From positions 365,202,124 to 365,266,123 of the forward strand of contig JAVHZZ010000002.1 in NCBI GenBank assembly GCA_036250195.1: 64,000 nucleotides of DNA. Direction: 5' to 3'. The notes under the pieces are model-generated. The model was not told where the DNA came from. It saw only the letters and a program-made list of their open reading frames with translations, and made no database searches. A program made the position numbers and the translations under genes. Source of the DNA: Mixophyes australis (taxonomy: Eukaryota; Chordata; Amphibia; Anura; Limnodynastidae). Positions 21,716-33,416 of the stretch are shown here, in pieces. Within the stretch, counting starts at the first letter, position 1, and the number at the start of each line of letters is the position of its first letter.

Positions 21716-24039
21716 TATTAACAGATAGCAGAAGGAACACTTGCATATAACATTCTGTCTTTTACATAATTGGATTTTGAAATATATACTGATACTTTCC
21801 TATGTGTTCTAATAACAGCAATACCAAAAACAATACTTATATCATTAGTGGAATACAGTATAAATACATGACTTCTTTTGTGCAAGATTTAACACATGCA
21901 AACATTTATTTGATAGATATAGTACTTCTGTACTAAATGAGATATCAGATATTACGCAATACCCATCATGTCTGGTTACAAAGGTGGATAAATCAATAAA
22001 ATGCATTAAGGATGATAGCACTGCAATGTACTAATTAAGAAAGAGATAGCCTTCAAACTCCCAAGATACCGATATTGTAGGAGCTGGTATTGCTGATGCG
22101 CTTAAAGCAAATCTATTCTGAAAGCAAAAGAATTAAGTTGTCACTTTTAGTATGTCCATATTAAGGAGTTTATTTACTATATAAGCATTGATCCCTAAAA
22201 AAGGGCTTATAACAAACTGGGGAGCGTTTACAAAGGGCAAGTTGATAAACATCAAAATCAGTCTCAGAAGGCTATTCATTACTGTACTGTAAAGGACCCT
22301 CATCCCTGGCGTAGCTCAGTTTGTCTCTCCTGTCCAGGTCTCCACAAATCTACAGAATTTAGAAAATAAGTGGGTTTGAGCAAGCTTTTTCAAAGCAGGT
22401 TGGATAGCACACACAGACACATTTATACAGTATATATACTTTTTTATGATTATAATTAGCACAGAATTTAAGGTAAATCGATACAATGTTGGTATTTGTG
22501 GAAATCATTTAACTGTAACACATTTACAAAAATATGACTATGGTGTGTAAATCCTGCTGTTGAGAAGTATACAGGCAAAGGCAGAACACCATGCAATATT
22601 ATTTACATTGTTTTACCTACAATTGCTAATTAAAGACATAATTAAAGGTGACACCTAAAGGGCGGTTCAATTAGCCATTTTCACAGTTGCCCATGATTTT
22701 TTTTTTACCTTGTGCAATTCAATTCACATTTCATGCAACTATGTTTTTTTTTTTACTATACAAATGTAAGGCAGCTCTGTAATGCCCAATTAAATTGCTA
22801 AAACCTGTGAAGTTTTCACGTGTGCTGTGGTAATAAATTCCCAATTAATTGAAATTGCACCTCTGAAGGTAATTAAAAAGTTTACGCATCATTAATTTTA
22901 TTAAGTAATCATCACAGACTTTTGCAGAGTGTGTGATATACTTTTTTATTTTGTAATATATTCGATAATAATATAGATCTATATTTGTCATTTGGTTAAG
23001 TGGTCCTTTCACTATTTTGTTCTTCCCCTATAATTTGGCAAGTTGCAAGAGAAGGACTTTGCAGGAAGTGGTTGAAGGCATAAATGGTGGAGTATATATA
23101 TGGTGGGTCTAGAAGAGGGGGAAGATTGGGGAGATAATGTGGGGATGCATGAGATATATGACTGGGCTAGTGAAATAGATCAAAGGGAGAGAATGTAACA
23201 GTAGTGAAAGCAGAATTTCAAGGAATGGCCCTGATAGAAGATTGGACCAGACCAACCCAAGGAATATAAGGTCACACCATTATATTATTAAAGAAGGAGA
23301 TTACTGGAAGATCTCCCAGAGGATAAAGTGATTAGACTATTGCTCATCCTCAAACTCAATATTGTTTCTTTATGAACTTTTAAGTGCTGGCTTGGAACCA
23401 TGTGTGAATACATTTTCTTTTGTTGGGTACGGCACTAAGTAAGGTTCCCCAGTTCCACACTGGAAACCACAGGATGTTGACAGGCAGCAGCAGCTATTTT
23501 AACACACTGACACCCTCTTTTGCTTTGCTTTGTGCTCTCCAGCTGCCTCTCTTCTTCACTCTCTCAATTCTCTCCTTGTTCAAACTGTTTTTCCTCCACA
23601 CCATGCTTTACACACCCTTCTCTCTCTCTCTCTCTCTCTATTTCTGCTCCTTTCACAGGACATTTTTTCAATGTCAGGATGGGCATCTTTAAAGCAAAAT
23701 ATGTTACATGTTCAGTTAAATTGTTATTATACTGAAATATTGTAATTTTTATGAATAAATTAGCTGTCTTAAAAAAATCTGTTTACAAAAACAATTCTTA
23801 CAATTAAATGTTATGTTATTCAATTGATATAAGCAATTTATTGATATTATTTTGCATTTATGTATTTTATATACCTTGGACGTCTGTTAATCCAATATTA
23901 TTTCTGCTGTATAAAATGTGATTAACTCTGCACTCTAATATATATATACAGTTCTTAATTTTGTATTGTGTTGTTATTTATTATGTTTTTTTTTATTTTT
24001 AGAAATGTTAATTGTTTCTTATCTCTCCTTCTTACGTCT
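21716..24039. other. Non-coding DNA with a CT microsatellite
   Basis: No gene recognised. A short (CT)n run lies at 23620-23640 and explains the serine/leucine-rich frames there. Confidence 0.5.
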
Positions 24040-24639
24040 TCTTTTTTTTTTTTGTGTGTAATATTTCTTTATCATCATGGTCACATAGAACAAACCACTA
24101 GAGTGATTATATTTTTCTATAGAAAAATGTCAGATATATAATTTTTACCAAAGAAAAGAGAAAGTAAGAAAGAGAAGAAAAAGTACGAAATAGCACAGCT
24201 CAAGTGACGCCCAAAGAGGAACAGAAGAAGAGAGGGGGGGTTGGGAATCGAGGGGATAAAGGAGGAGCTACCTCATTGTGATTGGGGTTGTAGTTACCAT
24301 TATCAGCTGAGGAGATGGGAATTGAACTCGTCAAGGGCGCTAGTTTCTCTACATCCTGAAACGCAAACCAGAGACACCAAATGGCTTAGTAAACTGCAAA
24401 CTTGTCCGATGAAGAGAAAATTAATTCATCCATTAATCTATAAAATTCTATTCTCTGGAGCCACTCCCTTATGGTCGGTGGTGTGCGGGACCTCTAATGG
24501 GTCGGTATCACTGCTTTGACAGCTGATTTGAGATATTTTAAAAAAAAATTGAAGCTAGAAATTGGAGACTTAGTTTTATTTAGCAACTAAAAGGCAGGAT
24601 TATCAGGGACCTCATCTCACAAAATATTTAAAGACTGCT

Positions 24640-27600
24640 ATGACCTGGGTCCAGAAAGCCGGAGCACTGCACAGTTCCATCATATATGAAGGGGGGTGTC
24701 TGGAGCCTCCTGACATCTCCAACAAACTCTTGGAACCCTCGGGTAAATTCTTAGTTATTGGGCCGGGCATCTATACCATCTTGATAAGACCTTGTAGTGA
24801 GTTTCTACGACTGCAATACTAGTGGAGCTTGCATGTGTAGATTCAAAAATGTTTGGCCAATCTGCTGTCTGGATCTGGTTTCTCAGGTCTCATTCCCAAT
24901 CTCTGGTAAGTCTTGATAAGGAGTTATATAAATTATCAATAAGGAGTGTATATAAAACAGAGATGAGGTGAAGAAATGAGGAGGGCAGCTGGAGGCGTGA
25001 CAAATCGATTGAAAGGCTATAAGATCCCTTGTTGTGTCTTTCTAGGGAAGTCCAGGGGCCAGAAAATGCTTAATTTGGGGAAATCTCCAAATTTCAGTTC
25101 CAATTTAGCCTGAATTATTGCAAAGGGAGACACCCGTGGAGTTGATTAGCTGGACGACTGGTGTGATTCCAGCTCAAATCCATGTTTTGAATGGACCGAC
25201 TCACTCGTCCTGCGAAAACAACGCATTGTGAAAAATTGGAAGCAAAGGGGATATAGGCGAGGATATGTGAGTGAGTAATGGGAGTCTAGACCACCTTGAG
25301 ATGTTTTGGGCCAATAATGGGATGTTTGATGGAAGGTAATTTGTAAAGCCATGGGGTAAACTGGGTCAGAGAAGGCAGATTTGCACCCTCAGTGTCAATC
25401 CACTGTTTCTCAACGTTAGAGATTGTCCATTCCATAGTCCTTCCTAACATGACTGCATTGTGATATGAAGGAAAATTTGGGCATTGTAGACCCCCCAGGT
25501 GTCTGCGGCGGTACAGGATATCATGTTTAAAACGGGGTCTTTCTCCCCATACAAAGTTTTTCAACAGTTTCTGTAAGTCAATGAACCACCTATCGGGCAT
25601 GTGAATTGTAAGCATTTGTAGAAGATGGAGAATGCGGGGAAGGATATTCATCTTATTTATATTGACCCGACCTACCCAGGAGGCCTTACTTCTCCAATCT
25701 CGCAAATGCATTCAAAGTTGTTCTAATAGAGGACCAAAATTAAGGTCAAATAGCCCTGACAGGTAGCTAGGGATCAACACACCTAGGTACTTAATATGAT
25801 GGGAGTGCCATTGGAAGGGAAATGCTTGTTGGATACCCTCAGCTTCATGGATAGGTAATGAGATATAGAGGGTGACCGATTTTGAATAATTAATCTTGAC
25901 GTTAGACAGGGAACCAAAATGCTGGAATTCCTTGACTAAACTTGGAATCGAAATAACCGGATTAGTGACCATGGCCAGGAGGTTGTTCGCAAACAGAGCT
26001 GGTTTATATTCTACCCCTCCTAGCTTTAATACTGATATGTCAGGATTTGCTCTAATGGACCTGGGCAGAGCTTCCATTATGGGCACAAAAATTATCGGGG
26101 TGAGTGGGCAGCCCTGCTTGGTACCGTTGCCAATCAACACCAGTTCCGAAAGCATCCCGTTTATTTTAATACGTGCTGTGGGGAAAGTGGTAAAGAGCCA
26201 AAATCTTGTGGAGCGCTAGTGGACCTAGACCCATGTGTGAAATCATGCACCATATAAATGACCAATCGATACAATCAAATGCTTTTTCCGCATCCAAGGA
26301 TAGAAGAAAAGCTGGGATGTTAGTGCCCAGTGACCAAATTAATGACCTTAGTTGTGTTGTCCCTAGCCTCTCGACCAGTAACAAAACCAACCTGGTCAGA
26401 GTGAAGTAAGCCCAGGAGAAGAGATTTTAGTCAGTTAGCAATGAGTTTTGTATAAAGTTTACTATCTACATTGAGTAAGGAAATCGGAAGGTAGCTTGGG
26501 TATTGGGATGGGTCTTTGCCCTCTTTAGGTATCACTGTGATGTGGGCTTCTAGTGAATGTGTGGAAAACAACACGCCCTCCGAGACCGCAATGAAGGCCG
26601 ACACCATCAGGGGGATAAGTTTATGTTCGGTTACGACATTTGCGGTAGTCTAATTTTATTCTTTTTTTTAGAAGTTTATTTAGGGCTGACTTAGCTTCTA
26701 TAAGTTCTGCTAGTACCTCGGTGGCCAAAGTGGCTTTATGTCTGGATTCAAGATCTATGATATTTTGAAGGAGCTGTTTTTTGAGGACTTCTTTTTGTTT
26801 TTTCATGTAGGAGCCTAGCTGGATTAGTTTATCACTAATAACACACTTATGCGCTTCCCAAAGTGACACCGCTGAAACCTCTAAAGTATAGTTGAACTCT
26901 ATATAGTGATCTAAGGCCTGTTCAATTGGAGTCCTACAATATGAATTTTGTAAGAGAAGTTCACTAAGTCTCCATGAACAGCTTTTTATCCTGGGTTGGG
27001 CCAGAAGGTATTTTAGGGATATGGGGGCGTGGTCGGTCCTGGTCGCTTGGCCTATAGATGTGGAATGAACCAAATGGAGGTGTCTATGTGAGAGAAATAA
27101 AAAATTAATGCAGGAGTAAACTCCATGTGGGTGCGAAAAGAAGGTATAGTCTCTGACTGTTGGGTGTTGTATCGTCCAGCTGAAAACCATGTAAGGTACG
27201 CCTTACCTTCGCGTGTAGGGACCTATGGAGTCTGGGGGCTCCATTTGACGAATCCAGTTCCAGATGCAGAGACCAATTGAGATCACCCACTACAACCAGC
27301 ACACCCTCCGCCAGCTCCTCAACTTCTCCACGACTGAAGCCAGGAAGGCATGTTGGCTCTGGTTTGGAGAATAAAGGTTAACAAAGGTATAAACAGTGTT
27401 GTAGAGCTTACATTTAACTAAAAGGGCTCTCCCCTCAACCAGTCTAGTATTTTGTAAAAGGAAGTGTTTTCGAAAAGACTATTGCAACACCAAGGGTTTT
27501 ACCAGTGCTGTTGCTAAAGTATGAACTAGGGTAGTAGCGATCTCAAAAGGCTGGAGATGACCCATACTTAAAGTGTGTCTCTTGTACAAAAACAACATCA

Positions 27601-27720
27601 TCGCCTTCTCTGTGGAATTCATGAATGCACGTGAACAATTTTCTGGAAGGTTTAACCCTTTATCATTTACCAACACCACTTTAAGGTTGCAGGTAATGTG
27701 GGTACATAGGAACTGGGTAC
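24640..27720 (-). pseudogene. L1 ORF2: endonuclease and reverse transcriptase
   Basis: Endonuclease remnants: GLNLPENCSRAF near the start, VVVGDLNWSL (normally GDFN), then DYTFFSHPHGVYSCINFLFL and RTDHAPISLKYL (the S-D-H motif kept as TDH). RT remnants: LSLDAEKAFDCIDWSFI, then NGTKQGCPLTPIIF, then the catalytic box region ALFANNLLAMVTNP. The usual FADD is FANN, so both catalytic aspartates are replaced by asparagine. The thumb part has LPRILHLLQMLTIHMPDRWF and NFVWGERPRF...GGLQCPNF. The C-terminus keeps CWRCQEAPDTPLHIWWNC, a CCHC-like knuckle typical of L1 ORF2. At least six frame breaks are evident. Confidence 0.85.
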
Positions 27721-28439
27721 AGCACTAATTAAAGCTCCATTTCTATATCTTATAGGAGGATGCTCCTGAGGGATTGGAGTGGAGGGACACAAAGGAAAGA
27801 GAAGAGTAAGGAGGAAAAAAGGAAAGTTTCAGAGAAAGAACATAGAACTTACATATATTGCAAATAGAACAAAGTATACCCTGTTCCAGACAGAGGGGAG
27901 GGTTGGGGGTCAACGGGGGTAGGTGACCAAGGTAACTACTAGAGTTTATGTATTAGAGAAGTAACTATGGAGGACAAGCCTCCAATTCAAACTGGGCTGA
28001 ATACATCAAAAACACATAAATGAAAGTGCAAACTATGGTACAATAACCCGCTAAGGAGTCTCCAAGTATCCAAATATCGATTAAGGTGTTCACTGAACGG
28101 GCAATTGGGTAGACCCAGGATAATCTATGGTGGTTACTTATGGAGGGGGGGGAGACAACAGGAGTGAAGCCTGGCATGAACTACCTTAAGGTGAATGGAC
28201 TAGAGTACCAGAAATTAAAATACATAATAAACAATCAATTAAGAACTGTCTGTAGGCCTGGAGACTGGTAAATTGTAGGGTCTACAATCTATTTCAGAGG
28301 ACCTGCAATAGGAGAGAAAAAAAACCAACAATAAACGAGAACCATAAATCTCAACAGCAGTAACAACAGGAGGGGCCTAGAAGGCTAAGCCCAGGCAGTT
28401 TCCTGGGCTACCAAGTGACGATGTTGAAAAAGTCATAGG

Positions 28440-29195
28440 CACATTGTTAAAGTGACAGGATCTCCTGGAGGGTTCTGTCTTCATTTAGACAATGATCTTG
28501 GGTTGCCGGCTGTCTGCCAGGACCCTGTCGACAGAGGGTTTAGTCTCGCAAAGTAGTCATGCCATCCTGGCAGTTGGATATTGTGAATATCCAAAGCTGA
28601 ACAAAAGGAGGTCAAATCTGAGGGAGCTCGCACAGATTCGGTTTGCCCATTGAGGGTAACCTGCAAGCTAAAAGGGAAGCTCCATCTATATTTAATGTTC
28701 CGATTGCGGAGAGCATCTGTTAGTGGCTTGAGCATATGTCTAAAGTTAAAGTGTATTTCAAGAGAGATCTTGGAATATTTTGATTTTCTGACCATACTCA
28801 ATTCCATCTAGAGTCCTTCCTTTTTGAAAGATTGCCTCAGTTTGGGTGTAGTAGTGGAGGCAGCATATAACATCTCTCGGCTGCTCTGATTGAGTTCCCC
28901 GGGGTTTCAGGGCTCTATCGAAATTAATGACTTGGTCCTGAGCTAGAATTTCCTTGAAGATTTTAGTCAGAAATGGTACCAAATCCGGGAGCAAGATGTC
29001 TTCCAGGATGCCACAAATCCGTAAATTGTTTCTGCGGTCTCTGTTGTCTAGGTCGTCAACTCTAGTATGGAGCACTTGGAACTCTTGGGCCTGCCTCTCC
29101 GGAAACTCTTGAAGTCTGTCTTGAAGCTCCTCCGATGATACACAAGTACTTGATAAGCGCAATCTCATGCCAGGGCATAAGACCAAAAAAAGCAC
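28440..29195 (-). pseudogene. L1 ORF1 (RNA-binding coiled-coil protein), broken
   Basis: Two overlapping frames. The first (29195-28758) has a coiled-coil stretch LQDRLQEFPERQAQEFQVLH, then the hallmark DDLDNRDRRNNLRICGI, then INFDRALKPRG and PRDVICCLHYYTQ. The second (28807-28481) continues FRHMLKPLTDALRNRNIKYR and FPFSLQVTLNGQTESVRAP. This is the order of the L1 ORF1 family: coiled coil, RRM and C-terminal domain. In a live element the protein trimerises and coats the LINE RNA. A frameshift near 28760-28800 separates the RRM from the C-terminal domain. Confidence 0.85.
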
Positions 29196-29532
29196 CTGAG
29201 TTTGGAAATATTTTTATCCCAACCCAGACATTTGTCAATACATATACACAGCGTCGGACTGGCCCAGCGGGCTACCCGTGAAACCACTGGAAGGCCCGGC
29301 TACCTTATGGCCACACCCCCTTTTACCCATGGGCGGAGCTTACCTGGAGGCCCCTCACGAGGACCCGATGTCCCCGCTGCTCAATTGCGATCGCAGCTGC
29401 GATGATGTGACCCGCCCCCTCCCCCTGACAGCTGATCTTCCCGCCGCCACTGAAGAAGGGAAAAGGAGCAGAGAGCCTGCCCTGCAGCAATCAACATATC
29501 GGTAAGTATATTATGTAACCATTTGTTTGTTT

Positions 29533-29587
29533 ATACTATATATATATATATATGTATATATAGTGTGTGTGTGTGTGTGTGTGTGTG
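29533..29587. repeat. (TA)n(TG)n microsatellite
   Basis: Alternating TA followed by about 14 GT dinucleotides. Confidence 0.9.
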
Positions 29588-29589
29588 AA

Positions 29590-29950
29590 TTGTGGTCACT
29601 TGCGTGGCATAACATTTGGGGCACTACTGGGTGGCATAACATTGGGGACACTATGTGGCATAACATTGGGGGCACTATGTGGCACTATGTGGCATAACTT
29701 TGGGGCACTACTGTGTGGCATAACTTTGGGGCACTACTGTGTGGCATAACATTGGGGGCACTATGTGGCATAACTTTGGGGCACTACTGTGTGGCATAAC
29801 TTTGGAGCACTGCTGTGTGGCATAACATTGGGGCACAATGTGGCATAACATTGGGGGCACTATGTCATAACTTTGGGGCACTACTGTGTGGCATAACATT
29901 GGGGCACTACTGTGTGGCATTACATTGCTGTAGGGGCACTACTGTATGGC
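29590..29950. repeat. Minisatellite, unit 18-30 bp, inside a hAT element
   Basis: Roughly fifteen copies of TGTGGCATAAC(A/T)TTGGGGCACTA, often with an added CTG. Unit length varies because the CTACTG spacer is present or absent. Frames on both strands with Gly/Thr/Leu or Pro/His/Ser repeats come from this array. Confidence 0.9.
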
Positions 29951-30094
29951 ATAGGGGGGCTGCCTATCTATACTAAACTATAGGGAGGCTGACTATAGTA
30001 AACTATAGTGAGGGGGGCTGCACAGAGAACATTATAGGGAGGGGGTGATGGGATCTTTAATGCTGAGGTGGTTTGGGTCTATAATTGAATGTGG

Positions 30095-30385
30095 GGAGGA
30101 GGGCTATCTATTAAATGTGAATATGAATTATTTAATTCTAGGAATGGTCGTGGGAAATGGATGTATTAAACGTAAATGCTATTAATTTATTGCTGGGGCT
30201 GTCTGGAGGGAGGGTAATAGGTTTATTTATTAAATGGGAATACCATTAATTTAATGTTGGGGTTGGTTGGAGGGAAATAGATCTACTTATCAAATGTGAG
30301 CACTATTACTTTAATGTTGAGGCTGGAGGAAGGCCTAATTATTAAATGTGGGTGCTGTTGATTTAATGGCAGGGATGGTTGGCGT
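30095..30385. repeat. Degenerate tandem repeat, unit about 60 bp
   Basis: Phrases of the type TATTAAATGTGA.TA..ATTA.TTTAATG, followed by TTGGGG.TGGTTGGAGGGA, recur about five times with roughly 60-bp spacing. Confidence 0.65.
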
Positions 30386-30530
30386 TTCTAAATGTACCCA
30401 TTATTTTTTCCAAATAGGGCCCTCAACATTCCAGAATCCAGAGAAGTCGCAACGCAAGAAACCAGCAGCCACAGGTGGTAAAAGTGACAACAACAGGTAG
30501 GACAGTCTGTCAAATGATCTGAGTCTAGTG

Positions 30531-30677
30531 CAGGCTTGGCTAACCTGTGGTACTCCAGATGTTGTGAAACTACAAGTCCCAGCATACCCTTATAGCAGCT
30601 TATTGCTGTATATTAGCAAAGCATGCTGGGGCTTGTAGTTTCACAACACCTTGAGTACCACAGGTTAGCCAAGCCTG
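30531..30677. mobile_element. hAT MITE (147 bp), nested
   Basis: The left end CAGGCTTGGCTAACCTGTGG and the right end with CCAAGCCTG are near-perfect inverted repeats extending about 57 bp per arm. GTCTAGTG is duplicated exactly on both sides (30523-30530 and 30678-30685). No coding capacity. Confidence 0.93.
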
Positions 30678-31066
30678 GTCTAGTGGGACAATCTTGATTT
30701 TTGGTGACTGTTCTTCCCAATCTAAAGGGCAGGTCAAGACTGTGTAATCTTTATACACACTGTATGCTTTATATACTACACTAAGGTGCTAGCTGTCCTT
30801 CGTGGACTGACCACTCCCCCTCTAGTGTCAGGTTCCGCCTCTATAATGGCTGACCACACCCCCTTTGGTGGGCCCCTAGTGTTGCAGTCCTCCGGTGGGC
30901 CCTTCATGCCCTTGTCCGACACTGCATATACATAGCCTTTGTGATGCTTAAATAAGGAGTGGAAGGGATGTTGATAATCTAGACACCTTCTTCCTGTTAT
31001 GTCATTTGCAGCGAGTTCATTCAAGTAGTTTTTCAAAACCTGGCAAATTGTGTATAGTAGCAGGCA

Positions 31067-31210
31067 GTGCAGCATCAGGTAGCAGCCAAATGGATTGACA
31101 CCTCAAGCAATTCTGTTTCACATTGGATCACTAAAGCCATGACAGCAATGTTAGGATTGGATATGCGTCCAATTTCTGCCATCAATGACTCAGATTTCAG
31201 CCAATTAGTT
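31067..31210 (+). pseudogene. Possible hAT transposase fragment
   Basis: The frame reads SHWITKAMTAMLGLDMRPIS followed by AINDSDFSQLVEV. The phrase LDMRP.S.....F..L resembles the conserved stretch after the zinc-finger region of ZBED-type hAT transposases. It is short, and the downstream residues do not continue the family. It could be the N-terminal part of the transposase whose C-terminus is at 32528-33361, or an unrelated remnant. Confidence 0.4.
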
Positions 31211-31662
31211 GAGGTCAAATGTACGTGCTTCCAAATTCTATCTCAATTTAATTTCTCTTGCAGAGCAATTCCTCAGCTGTAGTGGGAGGTTAAACATAAA
31301 GTAATAAATTCCCCGCTAGCGGCCGCCATTTTCATTTGGGCTGTGATCAGGGTAGAGGGAGGTTGTAGGGTAGTGGTACTCCTGCGTGATCAGTCCAGTG
31401 GTGCTTTATGCTTGTGTCCAGTGCTCTGCCCTTGCTGAATCCAGTGGTCCTTTTGTCCTGTGCTCTGTCCTGCTGAGTCCCGTGGTGCTTTAGTCCTGTG
31501 TATTTTTGTGCTAAGTCCATAGTAATTGTCTAATTATTAAAAACTACAAAAAAAATTAAAAAAATAAATACAAAAAAAAATTATACAAAAAAAGTAAAAA
31601 AAAATATTAAAAAATAATTTAAAAAGTATAAAAAAATTCTAGAGCAATAAAATATTAGTACT

Positions 31663-32520
31663 GCAATACCTACATTCACTGTTTCTGCAGTCCAAAAAAT
31701 AGGAACTGCAATCTATATTACTACGTTCACTGTTTCAGCAGTCCAAAAAATAGGAACTGCAATCTATATTTCTATGGTCACTGTTTAAGCAGTCCAAAAA
31801 ATAGGAACTGCAATCTATATTACATTTAATACATTAAATTTTTAAGCAGTGCAAGAGAATAGGTACTGCAATCTATATTACATTTACTACGTTCATTCTT
31901 TAAGCAGTTCCAGAGAATAGGTACTGCAATCTATATTACATTTAATACGTTCAATTTTTTAGCAGTGCAAGAGAATAGGTACTGCAATCTATATTACATT
32001 TATTACGTTCATTCTTTAAGCAGTTCCAGAGAATAGGTACTGCAATCTATATTACATTTAATACGTTCAATTTTTAAGCAGTGCAAGAGAATAGGTACTG
32101 CAATCTATATTACATTTATTACGTTCATTCTTTAAGCAGTTCCAGAGAATAGGTACTGCAATCTATATTACATTTAATACGTTCAATTTTTAAGCAGTGC
32201 AAGAGAATAGGTACTGCAATCTATATTACATTTAATACGTTCAATTTTTAAGCAGTGCAAGAGAATAGGTACTGCAATCTATATTACATTTAATACGTTC
32301 AATTTTTAAGCAGTGCAAGAGAATAGGTACTGCAATCTATATTACATTTACTACGTTCATTCTTTAAGCAGTTCCAGAGAATAGGTACTGCAATCTATAT
32401 TACATTTAATACGTTCAATTTTTAAGCAGTGCAAGAGAATAGGTACTGCAATCTATATTACATTTACTACGTTCATTCTTTAAGCAGTTCCAGAGAATAG
32501 GTACTGCAATCTATATTACA
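31663..32520 (+). repeat. 58-bp tandem array with two alternating variants
   Basis: After a few 60-bp units on the left, the period is exactly 58 bp: the word AGGTACTGCAATCTATATTA recurs at 31861, 31919 and 31977 and onward. Two unit types occur: type A (GCAGTGCAAGAGAAT with TTCAATTTTT) and type B (GCAGTTCCAGAGAAT with TTCATTCTTT). Read left to right from about 31840 the order is A B A B A B A A A B A B. Early units hold GCAGTCC...GGAACTGC, a near-palindrome. The array stops abruptly at the start of the transposase frame. Confidence 0.92.
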
Positions 32521-32527
32521 AGAGAAA

Positions 32528-33361
32528 GTGAGGGAGGAACTGGTAAACCATTGCAATTCCACCAAGCATGTAGCTCTTGTGGATGAAGCCCTTCGTACGC
32601 TTTGCCAGGATCCGAGGGTGGTCACTCTTTTAAAGTCAGAGGAATACATTCTGGCCACCGTGCTCGATCCTCGGTTTAAAGCGTATGTTGTGTCTCTGTT
32701 TCCGGTGGACACAAGTCTACAGAGGTGCAAAGACCTGCTGGTCAGGAAATTGTCCACTGAAGAGGACCGTGACATGCCAACAGCTCCATCTTCATTTTCT
32801 TCCACACCTAAGGCTGTGAGGAAAAAGCTCAGTTTTCCTAAAAGACCCACTAGCGTGGATGCAGACAACATCTGGTCCGGACTGAAGGACCTGCCAACCA
32901 TTGCAGACATGTCTACTGTCGCTGCATTGGATGCTGTCACAATAGAAAAAATGGTGGAGGATTATTTTTCTGACACCATCCAAGTAGACATGGCAGACAG
33001 TCCATATTGTTACTGGCAGGAAAAAAAGGCAGTTTGGAAGCCCCTGTACAAACTGGCTCTATTTTACCTGAGTTGTCACCCCTCCAGTGTGTACTCGGAA
33101 AGAGTTTTTAGTGCAGCGGGGAACCTGGTCAGTGAGCGGCGAAGGAGGTTGCTTCCTCAGAACGTTGAAAAAATGATGTTCATAAAAATGAATTATCAAT
33201 TCCTCAATCAAGTACAGCACTGCCCTCCAGATAATACAGAGGGACCTGTGGTTGTGGAGTCCAGCGGGGACAAATTGATAATGTGTGAGGATGAGGAAGT
33301 ACGCACTGAAGGGGGCCAGGAATCAGAGGATGAGGATGAGGACGACATCTTGCCTCAGTAG
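32528..33361 (+). pseudogene. hAT transposase, C-terminal half with hATC domain
   Basis: The 277-residue open frame starts near LVDEALRTL and has EEYILATVLDPRFKAYVV (residues about 38-55), a phrase typical of ZBED-like hAT transposases. Residues about 157-222 form the hAT dimerisation domain: KLALFYLSCHPSSVYSERVF, SAAGNLVSERRRRLLPQNVE and KMMFIKMN. It ends in an acidic tail (ESEDEDEDDILPQ). Full-length family members are usually 550-700 residues, so the BED finger and the first catalytic acids are missing. The methionine at 32528 follows the tandem array directly and is unlikely to be the native start. The frame is free of stops, so the loss is recent or the half protein is tolerated. Confidence 0.85.
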
Positions 33362-33416
33362 AGCCAGTTTAGTTTGTACAGGGAGAGATGAATAGCTTTT
33401 TTTGTGTGGGGGCCCA

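Larger units (their letters stand above)
24040..29240 (-). mobile_element. L1-type LINE, about 5.2 kb, degenerate
   Basis: The minus-strand order is ORF1 (29195-28440), ORF2 with endonuclease (about 27700-26640), reverse transcriptase (26400-25700), thumb region (25711-25290) and a cysteine-rich C-terminus (about 24830-24640), then a 3' UTR ending in a poly(A), visible as the T run at 24040-24054. Stops and frameshifts are spread throughout. No flanking duplication was found. A hAT-type element sits in the sequence just upstream of its 5' end. Confidence 0.85.
29249..30924. mobile_element. Non-autonomous hAT-type element (1676 bp)
   Basis: The left end is CAGCGTCGGACTGGCCCAGC and the right end TGCCCTTGTCCGACACTG, which are inverted copies. 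CATATACA flanks both sides exactly (29241-29248 and 30925-30932), an 8-bp duplication. Inside are a TA/TG microsatellite, a minisatellite (about 29590-29950), a second degenerate array (30095-30385) and a hAT MITE (30531-30677). There is no transposase, so it relies on another element's enzyme. Confidence 0.9.

Noticed and set aside
23420..23745. Serine/leucine-rich frames of 71-90 codons
   Set aside because: Three overlapping frames through a CT-rich microsatellite; no motif.
29567..29920. Gly/Thr/Leu and Pro/His/Ser repeat proteins on both strands
   Set aside because: Products of the TGTGGCATAAC minisatellite.
31663..32520. CRISPR-like array (regular 58-bp repeats)
   Set aside because: There are no distinct spacers: whole units are repeated in tandem, next to a hAT transposase in a vertebrate genome.
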